Shown one piece after another: positions 41,052-51,321 of a stretch of DNA of 64,000 nt. The stretch covers positions 1 to 64,000 of the forward strand of contig JAZKJV010003366.1 in assembly GCA_037367405.1 (NCBI GenBank). Direction: 5' to 3'. Both the position numbers and the translations under genes were made by a program. The stretch is from Ottelia alismoides. Lineage: Eukaryota; Streptophyta; Magnoliopsida; Alismatales; Hydrocharitaceae. Position 1 is the first letter of the stretch; every line of letters begins with the position of its first letter. The notes beneath the pieces were generated by a model. The model was not told where the DNA came from, did not search any database, and was given only the letters and a program-made list of their open reading frames with translations.

Positions 41052-41515
41052 ATGATAACCCTTATCCGAACTACTTCAGAACACCCCGATTTTTACTCCT
41101 TGTGCGCGAACTTGACCAAGACCTGGCCATTCGCAATGGTGAGTCAAATGACTTCTTTGCCCAATTCAACAAAGTAAACCTCATTCAACACACTGTTGTT
41201 CTGTACGTTGATGATACACCTGTTGGCTGTGGGGCCATTAAAGCATATGATGAACAAAGCATGGAGGTTAAACGTATGTATGTTAAGCCGGATCATCGAG
41301 GCAAAGGTTTAGCAGGAAAAGTGCTTCACGAACTGGAACAGTGGACCCGCGAATTGGGATTTGTTTCTTGTGTACTCGAAACTGGTATAAAACAGCCAGA
41401 AGCAATTCGCTTGTACAGTAAAAGTGGATATGACCGTATTCCGTGTACGCCCGATATCGACGATAGTGGTTTGTTTTCAACAAACACCTTCAACACACAC
41501 AACACTGCATCCTGA
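41052..41515 (+). CDS. GNAT family N-acetyltransferase (frame break near start)
   Basis: About 154 residues from the ATG at 41052 (ITLIRTTSEHPDFYSL). A surplus base near 41100 moves the frame to VRELDQDLAIRNGESNDFFA. The acetyl-CoA loop is VKPDHRGKGLAGKVLHELEQ, and IRLYSKSGYDRIP is the C-terminal strand. The substrate is unknown. It heads a run of small genes (acetyltransferase, DUF1801, acetyltransferase) on the plus strand. Confidence 0.82.
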
Positions 41516-41518
41516 TAT

Positions 41519-41892
41519 TCAATCCCTACCCACCAACAACAACTTACAAACAGACCAATCCATTTGCAAATGAGTTGGCTGCGTTGATTGGATTCGGTAT
41601 TACCTGAGGCTGAATCAAAGATATGGCATGCACATCCGGTATGGTTTTTAAAACGGTAACCCCGTAGTAGGCTATAGTAAACTAAAAGACTCGGTAAGGT
41701 TATTGTTTTGGAGCGGACAATCATTTGATGAACCTGAGTTGCAGGTTGAAGGAAAGTTTAAAAGCTGCCGAACAACGTTTTACATCCCTGAAGGATATCC
41801 ACCACGGACAACGTTAAAAGATGGGTTGAAAAATCGCGCTCGATCCAATGGGATTACAAAAATCTGGTTAAACGAAAAGGCGTGTTGGAACG
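41519..41892 (+). CDS. DUF1801-like protein (frames badly broken)
   Basis: No single frame spans this 380-base gap, but consecutive pieces in different frames read FNPYPPTTTYKQTNPFANEL, EAESKIWHAHPVWFL, GNPVVGYSKLKDSVRLLFWS, GQSFDEPELQVEGKFKS and a Lys-rich end. The order and motifs (PVWF, GNPVVGYS, LFWSGQSF, GKF) fit the DUF1801/YdhG-like fold, whose function is unknown. At least three breaks are needed. It may be an error-laden intact gene or a true pseudogene. The start is uncertain. Confidence 0.55.
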
Positions 41893-41898
41893 ACTGGT

Positions 41899-42404
41899 AT
41901 GAAGCTCCGCATTGAACAATCTAAAGACGTCCAAATGATCAGCCTGTTGAATGAACCTGTTCAACAATGGCACCACCAGCATTATCCTGAACTGTTTAAA
42001 GCCTTCCATCCAACTGATGTTGGTGCTGCGCTTCGCGAAATATTGAATCAACCCTCAGCCTATGCATGGGTTGCATTAATGGATGAAAAGCCTGTAGGAT
42101 ATGCACTATGCATACAACAATACCGCACGGAAATGCATTTCAGTATGCTTCAACTTGGCTTCAACTGGATCAGATTGGGATTCTTCCCGAATACCAACAG
42201 CGTGGAATTGGCCGTGCGCTTTTGCATACCATCGAAGTATGGTGTGCTACTGAGAACATCCATCGGATCGAACTTACCCACTGGCATCTAAATAGTACAG
42301 CCTCCGCTTTCTTTATCCAAAATGGATTCAGCGTACTTCAAACAAAGACTATCAAAAAAAATTTCACCGTAATTATCCTTCACGTTGATCGGTATCAATG
42401 GTAA
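41899..42404 (+). CDS. GNAT family N-acetyltransferase (one frame break)
   Basis: About 168 residues. The first frame gives KLRIEQSKDVQMISLLNEPV and YAWVALMDEKPVGYALCIQQ. Around 42180 it must switch to the second frame, which supplies the acetyl-CoA loop ILPEYQQRGIGRALLHTIEV and the strand ASAFFIQNGFSVLQTKTIKK. Both pieces are needed for a complete fold. The stop falls beyond the end of the convergent cupin gene, with which it overlaps by about 30 bases. Confidence 0.8.
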
Positions 42405-42732
42405 AGGCCGGAACGCAGCAACTCCAATATTCGCAAGGCTCACTAAATGGATTCGAATACCGTACCCGCGTACCTTTGCGGATAAGGATACTCTCTCCCG
42501 CCTTTAACACTACTGTTTCTCCGTCTACTTCAAATTGCTTCTGGCCTTTAACCACCATGGTAACTTCGTCAAACAATGGAGTTTGAAACGGTTCACCCCA
42601 TCCCGGAGGGGCAATCATATGAGCAATTGAAAAATCGCGGTCGCCGGTGCTGGCAACCCCATAATGCTCTTCAATCAATTTGCCATCTGTTGTTGGCACC
42701 ACAAAAGGATTTGTTTGTTTAATATAAGCCAT
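42373..42732 (-). CDS. cupin-domain protein
   Basis: 119 residues from the ATG at 42732 (AYIKQTNPFVVPTTDG). A single cupin barrel is visible: FSIAHMIAPPGWGEPFQTPL then FDEVTMVVKGQKQFEVDGET and AGESILIRKGTRVRYSNPF. The usual first-motif histidine pair is not evident (PPGWGEPFQTP), so metal binding is doubtful. The frame is intact. The start overlaps the region just past the VWA gene stop, so the two are probably co-transcribed. Confidence 0.75.
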   Translation of the reverse strand: MAYIKQTNPFVVPTTDGKLIEEHYGVASTGDRDFSIAHMIAPPGWGEPFQTPLFDEVTMVVKGQKQFEVDGETVVLKAGESILIRKGTRVRYSNPFSEPCEYWSCCVPAFTIDTDQREG

Positions 42733-42742
42733 GGTTATTAAT

Positions 42743-43831
42743 CTAACTGTTTTGCGTCTGTTGCGCTCCGTAATCTTCAAATACAAAATCTCCAAGTCCA
42801 CGCAATGAATGTAAAACGCGCGCCCATTGTTAATACGGGTAAACTCACGCACAAACTCTTGTAAATAGGGGTCGCTGGCAATCATGAAGGTCGTGATCGA
42901 AATACCAAGCCTTCTGCATTGTGCAGCTTGATTCAATGTTTTGTTGATGATCTTGCGGTCAAGTCCAAAGCTGTTTTTATAATAGCCTGCGCCTTCTTTT
43001 AAACATGTCGGCTTACCATCAGTGATCATAAAGATCTGCTTGTTGGGATTTTCCTTCGCCTCAGCATGTCCATCGCTAACTCAATTCCCGCATACGTATT
43101 GGTATGGTATGGACCAACTTGAAGATACGGTAAGTCCTTGATTTCAATTGGCCAAGCGTCGTTTCCAAATACAATAATATCCAAGGTATCCTTGGGATAA
43201 CGTGTTTTGATCAATTCTGCCAAAGCCATTGCTACTTTCTTAGCAGGCGTGATACGGTCTTCTCCGTATGGATCATCGAATGTGAAATATCAAATCATTA
43301 ATACCGTTGAGGTTTGTGATTTGTGTTCACGTTCGCGAATCTCAAGGTCTCCTTCCTGCAACTGAAAACGCTCAATCCCATGATTTACTTGCGCATTTTG
43401 AATGGAGCGTGTAATGTCCAATTGATCCAAGGTATCACCAAATTCGAACTTACGTCCATCACTTCCTACCTCATCGCCCTGGCCGGTTTTGGTGGTTTTG
43501 TGGTTTCCGGATGTTGTCTTTTTGAGTTTTCCGAAAATTTTCTCCAGCGAATTTTGCGAATGGATTGATTGGTTTTGGAAGTTGGGTGTTGTATACCTTG
43601 TTCATCTTCTTTGATATACCCTTTGTTTTTAAGGTCTTCAATGAAGTTTCCCATACCATAATCCGAATCTGTAACCTGATGCTCCTTGTCGATTTGGTTC
43701 ATCCATGCAAGCGTTTCGGCAACATCTCCATTGGTGTATTGCATTAACTGCAAGAACAAATTGAGCAATTGATCAAATTTGTTTCCCTGATTGGGAGCAG
43801 GTGTAAACTGAGAAAACCGGTATCCTAACAT
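42743..43831 (-). CDS. VWA-domain protein, Mg-chelatase/CoxE-like (frame breaks)
   Basis: About 363 residues in pieces. It begins LGYRFSQFTPAPNQGNKFDQ and DYGMGNFIEDLKNKGYI, the N-terminal signature of Bacteroidota VWA proteins that pair with MoxR-type ATPases. The VWA part has DTLDIIVFGNDAWPIEIKDL, NTYAGIELAMDMLRRRK and ITDGKPTCLKEG (the MIDAS-end loop). The end in the right frame is HSLRGLGDFVFEDYGAQQTQ with TAG at 42743-42745. Breaks lie near 43460, 43260, 43060 and 42815. No MoxR gene is in the window. Its role is probably as a metal-dependent adaptor. Confidence 0.75.
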
Positions 43832-43888
43832 AAAAGTAACAACGAATATACAGGGTAAATTGTTGATAGTTCAACCAAAAATCAGCTA

Positions 43889-43896
43889 TTTTCGCC
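43889..43896 (+). promoter_or_regulatory. possible -7 promoter element (TATTTTCG)
   Basis: TATTTTCG resembles TAnnTTTG and lies 22 bases before the next ATG. A TTG at 43864-43866 is 22 bases upstream, slightly too far for the usual spacing. Confidence 0.3.
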
Positions 43897-43918
43897 CCCA
43901 TTACACGATCAAACACTT

Positions 43919-44945
43919 ATGAAGAAAGTAACCCTGCTCCTACTGGCAACCCTCCTTATATCAACCACCTCATTACTGGCACAACAATACTATTGGATCG
44001 GATTTTACAACCAAGAAAACTTGTTTGATACCATTGATGACCCCCACAAAAAACGACAACGAATTTTACCCTCTGCCAAAAACAGTTGGAATAGTGAAAA
44101 GTACCTGAACAAACTCAACCACATGGCCCGGGTTATTGCATCAATGAACAACGGCAAGGGTGCTGATATACTGGGCATGTGTGAAGTTGAAAATGCGGCT
44201 GTTGTAACAGCACTTACCAAAGACGCACAGCTCAAAAAAATGAAGTATGGAGTGGTACATGTAGAAGGTCCGGATGAACGAAGCATTGATAACGCATTGA
44301 TCTACCAAACCAAAAAATTCAAATTGGAGAAGGTATGTGTCTATCCTGTTGTATTTAAAGAAAATCCTAAATCCAAAACACGGGATATTTTGGTGGTAAA
44401 ATTGAAAGATACTAAAACCAATCATCCCTGATTGTTATGGTGAATCACTTTCCCTTCACGTTTGGGAGGAGAGAAAGAAAGTGCCCCTAAACGGATTAAT
44501 GCCGCAAATGTATTGCGCAGTGCATATGACTCAATCAGCCAAGCTGATCCTACCACTCCGGTAATCATGATGGGTGATTTTAATGATGAGCCAACAGACG
44601 AATCCATCACTTCGGCATTGGGTGCCAAAGGCAACCCGGGAGAGCTATTGCGCAATGACTTATTCAACGCGATGTATGAACTAAAGCTCCAAAAGTCAGG
44701 ATCTCATTTTTACCGTGGCGAATGGTCCGCATTAGATCAAATCATCATGAGCAATAATAATGGTGAATTGTACAGCTAAGTTATGCTACAAGCAATTGAG
44801 TGCAGCATACTACAAACAAGACTGGATGCTTGAGTCGGAAGGAAAATTCAAGGGATCACCACTGCGTACCTTCGCCGGACAAAAATACCTGAATGGATTC
44901 AGCGATCACCTTCCTGCCTACATACTGGTTGAAATCCGAAAATAA
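43919..44945 (+). CDS. secreted endonuclease/exonuclease/phosphatase-family protein (two frame breaks)
   Basis: About 342 residues. A signal peptide (KKVTLLLLATLLISTTSLLA) is followed by the EEP fold: IGFYNQENLFDTIDDP, ILGMCEVENAAVVTAL (with the metal-binding glutamate), LIVMVNHFPSR across a break near 44430, PVIMMGDFNDEPTDESI and, after a break near 44765, the C-terminal SDHLPAYILVE with its catalytic Asp-His. The substrate could be nucleic acid or a phosphoester; the family does not tell. The signal peptide puts it in the periplasm or outside. Confidence 0.88.
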
Positions 44946-45005
44946 TTACAGCCATTGATTAGCTATCGGTTTTCACCGATATTGCTTAAACAATAATACG
45001 TTGTT

Positions 45006-45722
45006 ATGCATCACCACGAAGAACAACATTTCACCGGATCAGAAATCGTTCGCGATATTGTGATCGGTATGAGCGATGGCCTTACCGTTCCGTTTGCATT
45101 AGCAGCCGGACTTTCGGGTGCTGTTGATTCAAATGGAATCATCATCACTGCAGGAATGGCTGAAATCGTTGCAGGGTCTATTGCCATGGGTTTAGGTGGA
45201 TACCTGGCAGGTAAAACGGAAATCGAACACTACGATGCAGAACTTAAACGGGAATATGATGAAGTAGAACGTTTTCCTGATCGCGAAAAACAGGAGGTGC
45301 GCGAGGTATTTGAAGCATATGGATTAAGCGCCGCTTCAACCGAGACCATTGTAGAAGAAATGGCACGCGATAAAGACAAATGGGTTCAGTTTATGATGCG
45401 TTTCGAACTGGGATTGGAAAAACCGGAACTCAACAGGGCCCGACAAAGTGCACTCGCTATTGGACTCTCTTACATAGTAGGAGGCATTGTGCCTTTAGCC
45501 TCCTATTTCTTTGCTGATGATGCGCATACCGGGTTGCTGTATTCATGTATTGTTACCGGGTTATGTTTATTTGTATTCGGCTACCTCAAAAGCAAGGTTA
45601 TCGGTCAACCGCCTCTCGCCGGAGCATTCAGAATCACGGCTATTGGAGCATTGGCCGCAGCATCAGCCTATTTATGTTGCACACCTGATCAGCTGATGCA
45701 ACGATTTGTTCACTTGAGTTGA
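45006..45722 (+). CDS. VIT1/CCC1 family iron/manganese transporter
   Basis: 238 residues, intact. Five membrane helices, with the first in IVIGMSDGLTVPFALAAGLS, the family signature, followed by AGMAEIVAGSIAMGLGGYLA. A hydrophilic Glu-rich metal-binding loop (about residues 75-135, EREKQEVREVFEAYGLSA-type helices) links helices 2 and 3. Members move Fe2+ or Mn2+ out of the cytoplasm in exchange for protons. The stop is one base before the next small lipoprotein gene, so they are likely coupled. Confidence 0.9.
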   Translation: MHHHEEQHFTGSEIVRDIVIGMSDGLTVPFALAAGLSGAVDSNGIIITAGMAEIVAGSIAMGLGGYLAGKTEIEHYDAELKREYDEVERFPDREKQEVREVFEAYGLSAASTETIVEEMARDKDKWVQFMMRFELGLEKPELNRARQSALAIGLSYIVGGIVPLASYFFADDAHTGLLYSCIVTGLCLFVFGYLKSKVIGQPPLAGAFRITAIGALAAASAYLCCTPDQLMQRFVHLS

Positions 45723-45723
45723 C

Positions 45724-45888
45724 ATGTTGGTAATGTTCACCACAAAAAGCATTTTGAAATGTGTATGTTGCGCACTGATACTGATTATCGGCTATAGCTC
45801 TTGCAAAAGTCGGTATTGGTTTCGCAAAACTGTTAATGTCCAAAAAGATTCGGCAGAAGTTGAAAAGGAATTCCGAATCGCATGGTGA
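45724..45888 (+). CDS. small lipoprotein downstream of the VIT1-type transporter
   Basis: 54 residues from the ATG just after the transporter stop. A hydrophobic segment (LKCVCCALILIIGYSSC) with lipobox SSC is followed by a polar tail (KSRYWFRKTVNVQKDSAEVE). A Cys-rich frame (ILCAAPCSFFGKCPKSDSGC) can be read onward in another frame to 45991, but the overlapping frame looks like a better signal peptide for the next gene, so I end it here. The family is not known. Confidence 0.45.
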   Translation: MLVMFTTKSILKCVCCALILIIGYSSCKSRYWFRKTVNVQKDSAEVEKEFRIAW

Positions 45889-46377
45889 ACCTGTAAAAGA
45901 AATACCTATTTTATGTGCTGCTCCTTGCAGCTTTTTCGGCAAATGCCCAAAATCCGATTCCGGTTGCAAAAGCTGTGAACAACTCATTTGAATGGCTAGC
46001 GGGATACTGCCCGCATTGCGCAAAGCCTTACAGCAAACTTTGGGTGATGGAACCCACATTACAACACTCAGTGTGCTTTCTCAAAACAAGTGGCACTACC
46101 TGATCGGTAGCGGTACCCAAAAAACTATCCGAAGCTAATTGCCGTTGAACTCACCTATGACATCATGACCCGAACATACGCAGTGAAACCAGGCATGGCT
46201 CATAAAACCTGTGCTTCGGCAGGATGCTCAACATGTGAACCTTTTCGCGAAAACGGCAACATCATTGGCTGTCATTGTAAAGATGCCGGAACGGTAAGCA
46301 ACGAGTGTAACTTCAAAACAGTAACCAATTCTCCTTTTTACGATCAGGCAAAACGATACCTTAAATTGCCAAAGTAG
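45882..46377 (+). CDS. secreted Cys-rich protein (frame breaks; start uncertain)
   Basis: Pieces in order are a signal peptide (KKYLFYVLLLAAFSANAQNP), PVAKAVNNSFEWLAG, then in the next frame ALRKALQQTLGDGTHITTLS and KWHYLIGSGTQKTI, and finally TRTYAVKPGMAHKTCASAGC, STCEPFRENGNIIGCHCKDA and TVSNECNFKTV. Six cysteines lie in about 40 residues near the C-terminus, suggesting disulfides or metal binding. An in-frame stop precedes the signal peptide, so the true start needs a correction. I recognise no family. It lies behind an iron/manganese transporter. Confidence 0.55.
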
Positions 46378-46380
46378 CTT

Positions 46381-47149
46381 TTATCTTCTTATCAGACCAT
46401 AACTTAACCCAAAGGTTAAAATACTATCGTCAGCTTTTGTTGTAACAGGAACAACGCTCTCCCTTGTGTAAGTATACAGCCCATTTAATGAAAGTCCCTT
46501 CCAAACCGGAACATCCAGTCCTACATCAAATTGTGTTCGGTAGTTATCGGTTCGTTCAACTGCGGGTTGCCAGTAGGCATCATAATACAGCCTGACTTTC
46601 CGGTTCAAAATCCAAGTCGAACCTGCCACAAATAATGTTCCTCGCCACAGATTGATTTGTTGTTGCCCCGCATAGTAGGTATCATTCAAATTACTTGTAC
46701 CAAAAGAAGATTCTTCATACACCATATTGGCTGAAAGCTTCAACACAGATTGAGCAGATCTATAGAGTTGATAGGTGATTCCTGCACCGGCAAAATACCT
46801 GGAGATCCAGTTTTCGACGTAGATTGGTACTGATATAGGCAATCGCGTACGGATAGACCGTGCGTTCCGGTTTATAGTATAGATAGTTCCGGCTGAATAT
46901 ATCTTCATCTGCCTTTCTGCCCGAAAATTCCTGATAACCGTAATTGTTCTGGGTTTTGAATACAATCGCTTTCGAAACATGCAGCGCGAGATCTATACGG
47001 CTTCTCAAGGAGAGCAACTCTACATTGCCTGTTTGGTGCAATCCTGTTAACGACGAACGAAATTGAAACCTCAGTGTATCGCTTTCGTTGATCTGAGCAA
47101 AGACCACCGAAGTGATGGTACTTAGCAATAACCCTATTACTTTTTTCAT
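46381..47149 (-). CDS. DUF481 outer-membrane protein (one frame break)
   Basis: About 256 residues from the ATG at 47149. A signal peptide (KKVIGLLLSTITSVVFAQ) is followed by barrel strands: FQFRSSLTGLHQTGNVELLS, FKTQNNYGYQEFSGRKADED, YPYAIAYIST, then after a break near 46830 YVENWISRYFAGAGITYQLY, and a final strand SILTFGLSYGLIRR. This is the DUF481 (YdiY-type) pattern. The function is unknown. Confidence 0.78.
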
Positions 47150-47200
47150 ATGGCGTTGGCTAAAACCGAGGGTGGACATACCAATCCACCCTTAGTTGAT

Positions 47201-48714
47201 TTATTTAATCTGTAACAGGATAGTGACAAACTCTTGTGGTTTTACCACAAATGGAAGGTGAGATGTTTCCATTTCATATACCCGACGGATATTTCCGTTT
47301 GCCTTAATCATTTTTTGTTGCAATGCCATACGGTACCGCATTGTCGTTTCGGGTGCTGATATAGTATTTAGGAACCTTGTTAAAATTTGTGCCCCAATTT
47401 TACTGCATCATTAAAACCCTGTGTTGGTTCAGCACGGTGGTATTTCACCAATACCTCTTTCATGTAATCCGGACAATCAGCACACACAACTGTAGGAAGC
47501 GCTTCTTTCTTTACGGAGATAAGTGAATAATCCTTATTAAACTCAAAAATATCAATCGGTTTGTTGCCATAAAATCCGGTATTGATACTTTGAACGCTTT
47601 CTCCGTTTTGAGGTAAATATGCTGATACATATACCAGTCGCTCAATGCGGTCCGGCATATTTTCAGCAACCTGAGAGATGATTGCCCCCGCCATTGAATG
47701 ACCTACCAAAATCACTTTTCCTTTCACCTGGTTAATGGCAGTTGAAACAGTTTGAACATACTGGTTCAAACCAATACCTGCACCGTATGTATTATCTGCT
47801 CCATGAGCAGGTAAATTCACCACCACCACGTTATTGTTTTTCGCAAGATCATTGCGCACAAATCCCCAGGCACTTTCATCAGCCCAAGCTCCATGCACCA
47901 ACACATACGTTGGGTAGCGTGACTGGTCTTCTGCAAGAGTTTTTACGACCAGCTCTGCGGCTTTCGCTCCTGAGTTTTGTTGCTGTCCGGTAATCAAATT
48001 GCCATCCCTTACAGCATGTGCATCAAACATATGAGCAACTTCAAACTTCGAATTCGGCATTTTGCGTGCTTCGTCTTCTATCCTAAAGGGTTGAATTTTT
48101 TTTCCTACGTACGCATCTGCATAATTCTCCTCACTGTTGGCAAATCCGGTCCATCTTTTTCCTTCGGCTACAAACTTCCCATTAGGTAGCTTTGCATCGA
48201 GCAATACTACGGTTCCATGGCAAATAGCAGCGGTTGGTTTTCCGGTTTGGTAAAAGTTGGAGAAGAACGTTGAGATTTCCGCATTTTTATACCAAGTATA
48301 CATCGGACCTTGCCCACCACATAAAAATACTGCCTTGTAGTCATTCGGATTCACACTTGACAATTTGAGTGTGTTTTTGGTGAGTGCCATTTTCGCAGGA
48401 TCCTTTTTGAATCCCAATGAGATGTAATCAAATGCTGCATACTTACTGGCATCTTCGGGATCACTGAATCCGTCGAATGCGATTTCTCCACCCTCAAGTG
48501 TAGCAATATCAACGGTGTAACCTGCTTCGCTAAACACCCAATACGGATGAGTAAGTTCGGCATACCATACACCAATTGGCCACCCTGTTGTTTTGGAAAC
48601 CGAAGCATTGCTGGCAACCATGAGAATTTTTCCATTGTTCCCTGCATTGTGTTGTGCAAAAGAAATGCTGATGAATGAGAATGCAACCATCAAGCTAATG
48701 ATTCGTTTGTTCAT
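47201..48714 (-). CDS. secreted fusion: DJ-1/PfpI domain plus alpha/beta hydrolase (3' frame breaks)
   Basis: About 504 residues from the ATG at 48714, with a signal peptide (RIISLMVAFSFISISFAQ). Residues 28-262 are a DJ-1/PfpI domain with the nucleophile elbow AAICHGT (Cys165, His166) and a conserved glutamate near 63. Residues 268 on are an alpha/beta hydrolase with oxyanion HGAW (274-277) and nucleophile Ser340 in GHSMAG. The end lies beyond two breaks near 47380 and 47340: KVPKYYIST, then ALQQKMIKANGNIRRVYEME, HLPFVVKPQEFVTILLQIK and TAA at 47201-47203. DJ-1 domains detoxify aldehydes or act as chaperones; the hydrolase resembles salicylate-esterase-like proteins. It is divergent from an HxlR regulator. 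Confidence 0.85.
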
Positions 48715-48739
48715 ATAGTTTTCATTTTTAAGTGTAGTT

Positions 48740-48764
48740 CAACAAGCCCTTTTATAGCTTGTTG
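48740..48764. repeat. inverted repeat in the divergent hxlR/DJ-1 promoter region
   Basis: CAACAAGC (48740-48747) and GCTTGTTG (48757-48764) are perfect 8-base arms with a 9-base spacer. It lies 26-50 bases upstream of the fusion gene start. It could be an operator or a leader hairpin. Confidence 0.4.
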
Positions 48765-48832
48765 ATTTTGTAAAATTGACTTTGCAAATGTTCAAACTAT
48801 ACCTACCATTGTAAAGAGTTTAACCTAAAAGT

Positions 48833-48858
48833 GCGATACGTACTTTTTAGAAAGTATC
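48833..48858. promoter_or_regulatory. candidate HxlR operator
   Basis: TACTTT (48841-48846) and AAAGTA (48851-48856) form an inverted repeat around TTAG, extended outward by GATAC/GTATC similarity. It ends 14 bases before the hxlR-type start. HxlR dimers bind such short palindromes and often control themselves and a divergent gene. Confidence 0.4.
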
Positions 48859-48870
48859 AGTAAAATCAAT

Positions 48871-49236
48871 ATGCCAGACTTTACCTATCACGGAAAAATC
48901 TACTACAACCCGGTTCAGTTGGTGATGGAACAAATCGGAGGAACCTGGAAAGCGCCTATCTTATGGCGATTGAAGAATCAGATCATGCGGTATGGGGAAC
49001 TGCGAAAAGATATTCCGCATATTTCTGACAAAATGCTCACCACGCAGTTGCGTGAGTTGGAGCGTGATGGGTATATCGACCGCAAAGTGTATGCAGTTGT
49101 TCCACCTAGAACCGAATACTCACTATCTCCTAAGGGTGAAGAAATGATCGCCCTGATTGAGATCATCCGCAATTATGGATTAAAGATGATTGCAGAAGAG
49201 CAATTGATGGAAAAGAAGAAAAAGCCCGGTAAATAA
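48871..49236 (+). CDS. HxlR family transcriptional regulator
   Basis: 121 residues, intact. A single winged-helix domain: NPVQLVMEQIGGTWKAPILW, RYGELRKDIPHISDKMLTTQ, LRELERDGYIDRKVYAVVPP and RTEYSLSPKGE. HxlR proteins sense aldehydes or redox stress in some species. There is no cysteine in the DNA-binding part, so a thiol switch is unlikely. It is divergent from the DJ-1/hydrolase fusion, which is its probable target. Confidence 0.9.
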   Translation: MPDFTYHGKIYYNPVQLVMEQIGGTWKAPILWRLKNQIMRYGELRKDIPHISDKMLTTQLRELERDGYIDRKVYAVVPPRTEYSLSPKGEEMIALIEIIRNYGLKMIAEEQLMEKKKKPGK

Positions 49237-49280
49237 AGGTCGATTCAGAATACTCAACCTAAATCTTTATTTTGCGCCCA

Positions 49281-51306
49281 ATGCAATTCGTTTACCCATC
49301 GTTTTTGTTTGCACTATCGGCTATTGCGATTCCGATTATCATACACTTATTTCAATTCCGCCGCTACAAAAAAGTAGTTTTTAGCGACCTTCGGTTTTTG
49401 AAACAGGTTCAGGAAGAGACCAAGTCGAAACAAAAGTTGAAAGACTTGCTCATCTTACTGGCACGAATTCTGGCCATAACATTCATGGTATTGGCATTTG
49501 CACAACCCCTTTCTTCCGGTATCTCAGCAAACCTTGGGAGGTCGTCAAAAACAAGTAAGCCTCTTCATTGACAATTCGTTTTCGATGAAACAGGAAGGCA
49601 GCGAAGGGCCTTTGCTAGAGGAAGCCAAAAACAAAGCCCGAGCCATCATTCAGGCATATAATCCAACGGACCGTTTTCAGATTCTTACACATGATCAAAC
49701 CGGCTCTCGCAGGTTGCTGAGCAGAAATGAAGCATTAGCGCGTATTGATGCCATCACGTATACACATGTTTCACTGCCCATTCAAAGCATTCTGCGCAAA
49801 CAACAACAAATACAAGGCGATGGCCCCTCTCCTGCTTATCTACTCTCCGACTTCCAGCGTAGCATGATGCAAGCGCTACCTGCAGAAACGGATTCTGGTT
49901 TAATGCTCACATTGGTCCCACTTAAAGCACAAACACAACCCAATATTAGTATCGACTCCGTATGGACAACAGACGGCGCGTTGCAGGCCAATACTCCTGC
50001 CCAATTGCATGCACGTGTGCGAAACCATGGCAACGATGATGTAGAAGGCATTTCTGTTACCTTGCACCTGAATGATGTTCAAAAAGGACTGCAAACCATC
50101 AACCTTGATGAAGGAGGATTTAAAGATGTTGTATTTAGCATAACTCCCGGAACAGCAACGCTGCAGCACGGAAAAGTCAGCGTTATGGATCATCCAGTTA
50201 CCTTCGATGATCAACTTTATTTTGCCTTTTCTCCAGTTCAGTCCTACAAAGTATTAACAATTAATGGTAGCTCTTCAAGTCCTTATTTAGAAACGGTATT
50301 CAGCAGTGATGCGATCTACGCTTGCACCCAACAACAACAAAACCAACTCAATTTCGCTCCATTTGCTGAACAGCAATGTATAATTCTGAACCAGCTCACA
50401 TCAATCAGCAGCGGGCTGAAACTGGAACTACAACGGTATATTGAGCAAGGAGGACTGGTTGTGGTCGTTCCGACTGCTTCACCAGAAGCGATTCCTTCAC
50501 TCAACCATTTTTTGGCAGGTCTTAATCTGCCCACGCTTGGAAGTGCGCAACAACAGGTACTTGGAGTATCTAAATTAAATTTTGAAGACCCCTTATTTGC
50601 CAATGTATTTCAGCGTGTACCCCAAAATATCGACCTGCCCACAACACGTCAATCATACGTACTTCAAAGCAGTCGTAGTTCTAAAGGACGCGCCTTGCTG
50701 GAACTTGCCAATGGTGATCCGCTCATCTGGAATGCACGTATCGGGAAAGGACAAGTTCTCTTGAATGCTGTGCCATTTGACCCCGCTTGGACCAACTTAC
50801 AAACACACGCACTGTTTGTACCCTTGATGCTGAAAGCAGGTTCAGGAACCCAACAACCTCAGCGGCTGTATTACACCATCGGCGAAAGCAATCGCATCCC
50901 TGTTAAGATTCAGGCTCAATCCGAGAAACTCATTCGGCTATGGGGACCTCAAACTGAGTTGGCGCTGCAAACCGGACTGTTTGAAGGCAAACCGTCTGTT
51001 GTATTGGACCAGCCCGTTGCCGAAGCAGGCATATTTAACCTTGCTGCACAGGGACAACAAGAAGCGCAACAATCTATTGCACTCAATTACAACCGCCGCG
51101 AATCAGATATGCAAACCTGGAGCAGCGAAGCTGAAAATACCTTTAAAAGTTTGTTCCCATTGATGCAGGTGCGTGATGCCACCGCCTCGGTGCTGCAATC
51201 CGGAATCAGTAGTGACCTGAATGGAGTCCCTTATTGGCGCTATTGTGTGGTGTTGGCTTTGGTTTTTCTGCTGATTGAGATACTTTTGCTGCGATTATTA
51301 CCGTAA
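49281..51306 (+). CDS. BatA-domain / VWA membrane protein (one frame break)
   Basis: About 675 residues from the ATG at 49281. The N-terminal BatA domain has two membrane helices (FVYPSFLFALSAIAIPIIIH and LLILLARILAITFMVLAFAQ) and the FQFRRYKKVVFSDLRFLKQV signature. A break near 49520 precedes the VWA part (VSLFIDNSFSMKQEGSEGPL, with the DxSxS metal site). A long periplasmic region and a final membrane helix (WRYCVVLALVFLLIEILLLR) follow. These proteins belong to the aerotolerance-type envelope set of Bacteroidota, with unknown mechanism. A dihydroorotase-like gene follows after 15 bases. Confidence 0.85.
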
Positions 51307-51321
51307 GTTGTCACAATATCC

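Noticed and set aside
42733..43029. A fused VWA-cupin protein
   Set aside because: The open frame joins the two only because of a frame shift; the VWA protein has its own end at 42743 and the cupin its own ATG at 42732.
45890..45991. Cys-rich extension of the small lipoprotein (ILCAAPCSFFGKC)
   Set aside because: The overlapping frame gives a much better signal peptide followed by sequence that continues into the next gene, so I prefer that reading, though not with certainty.
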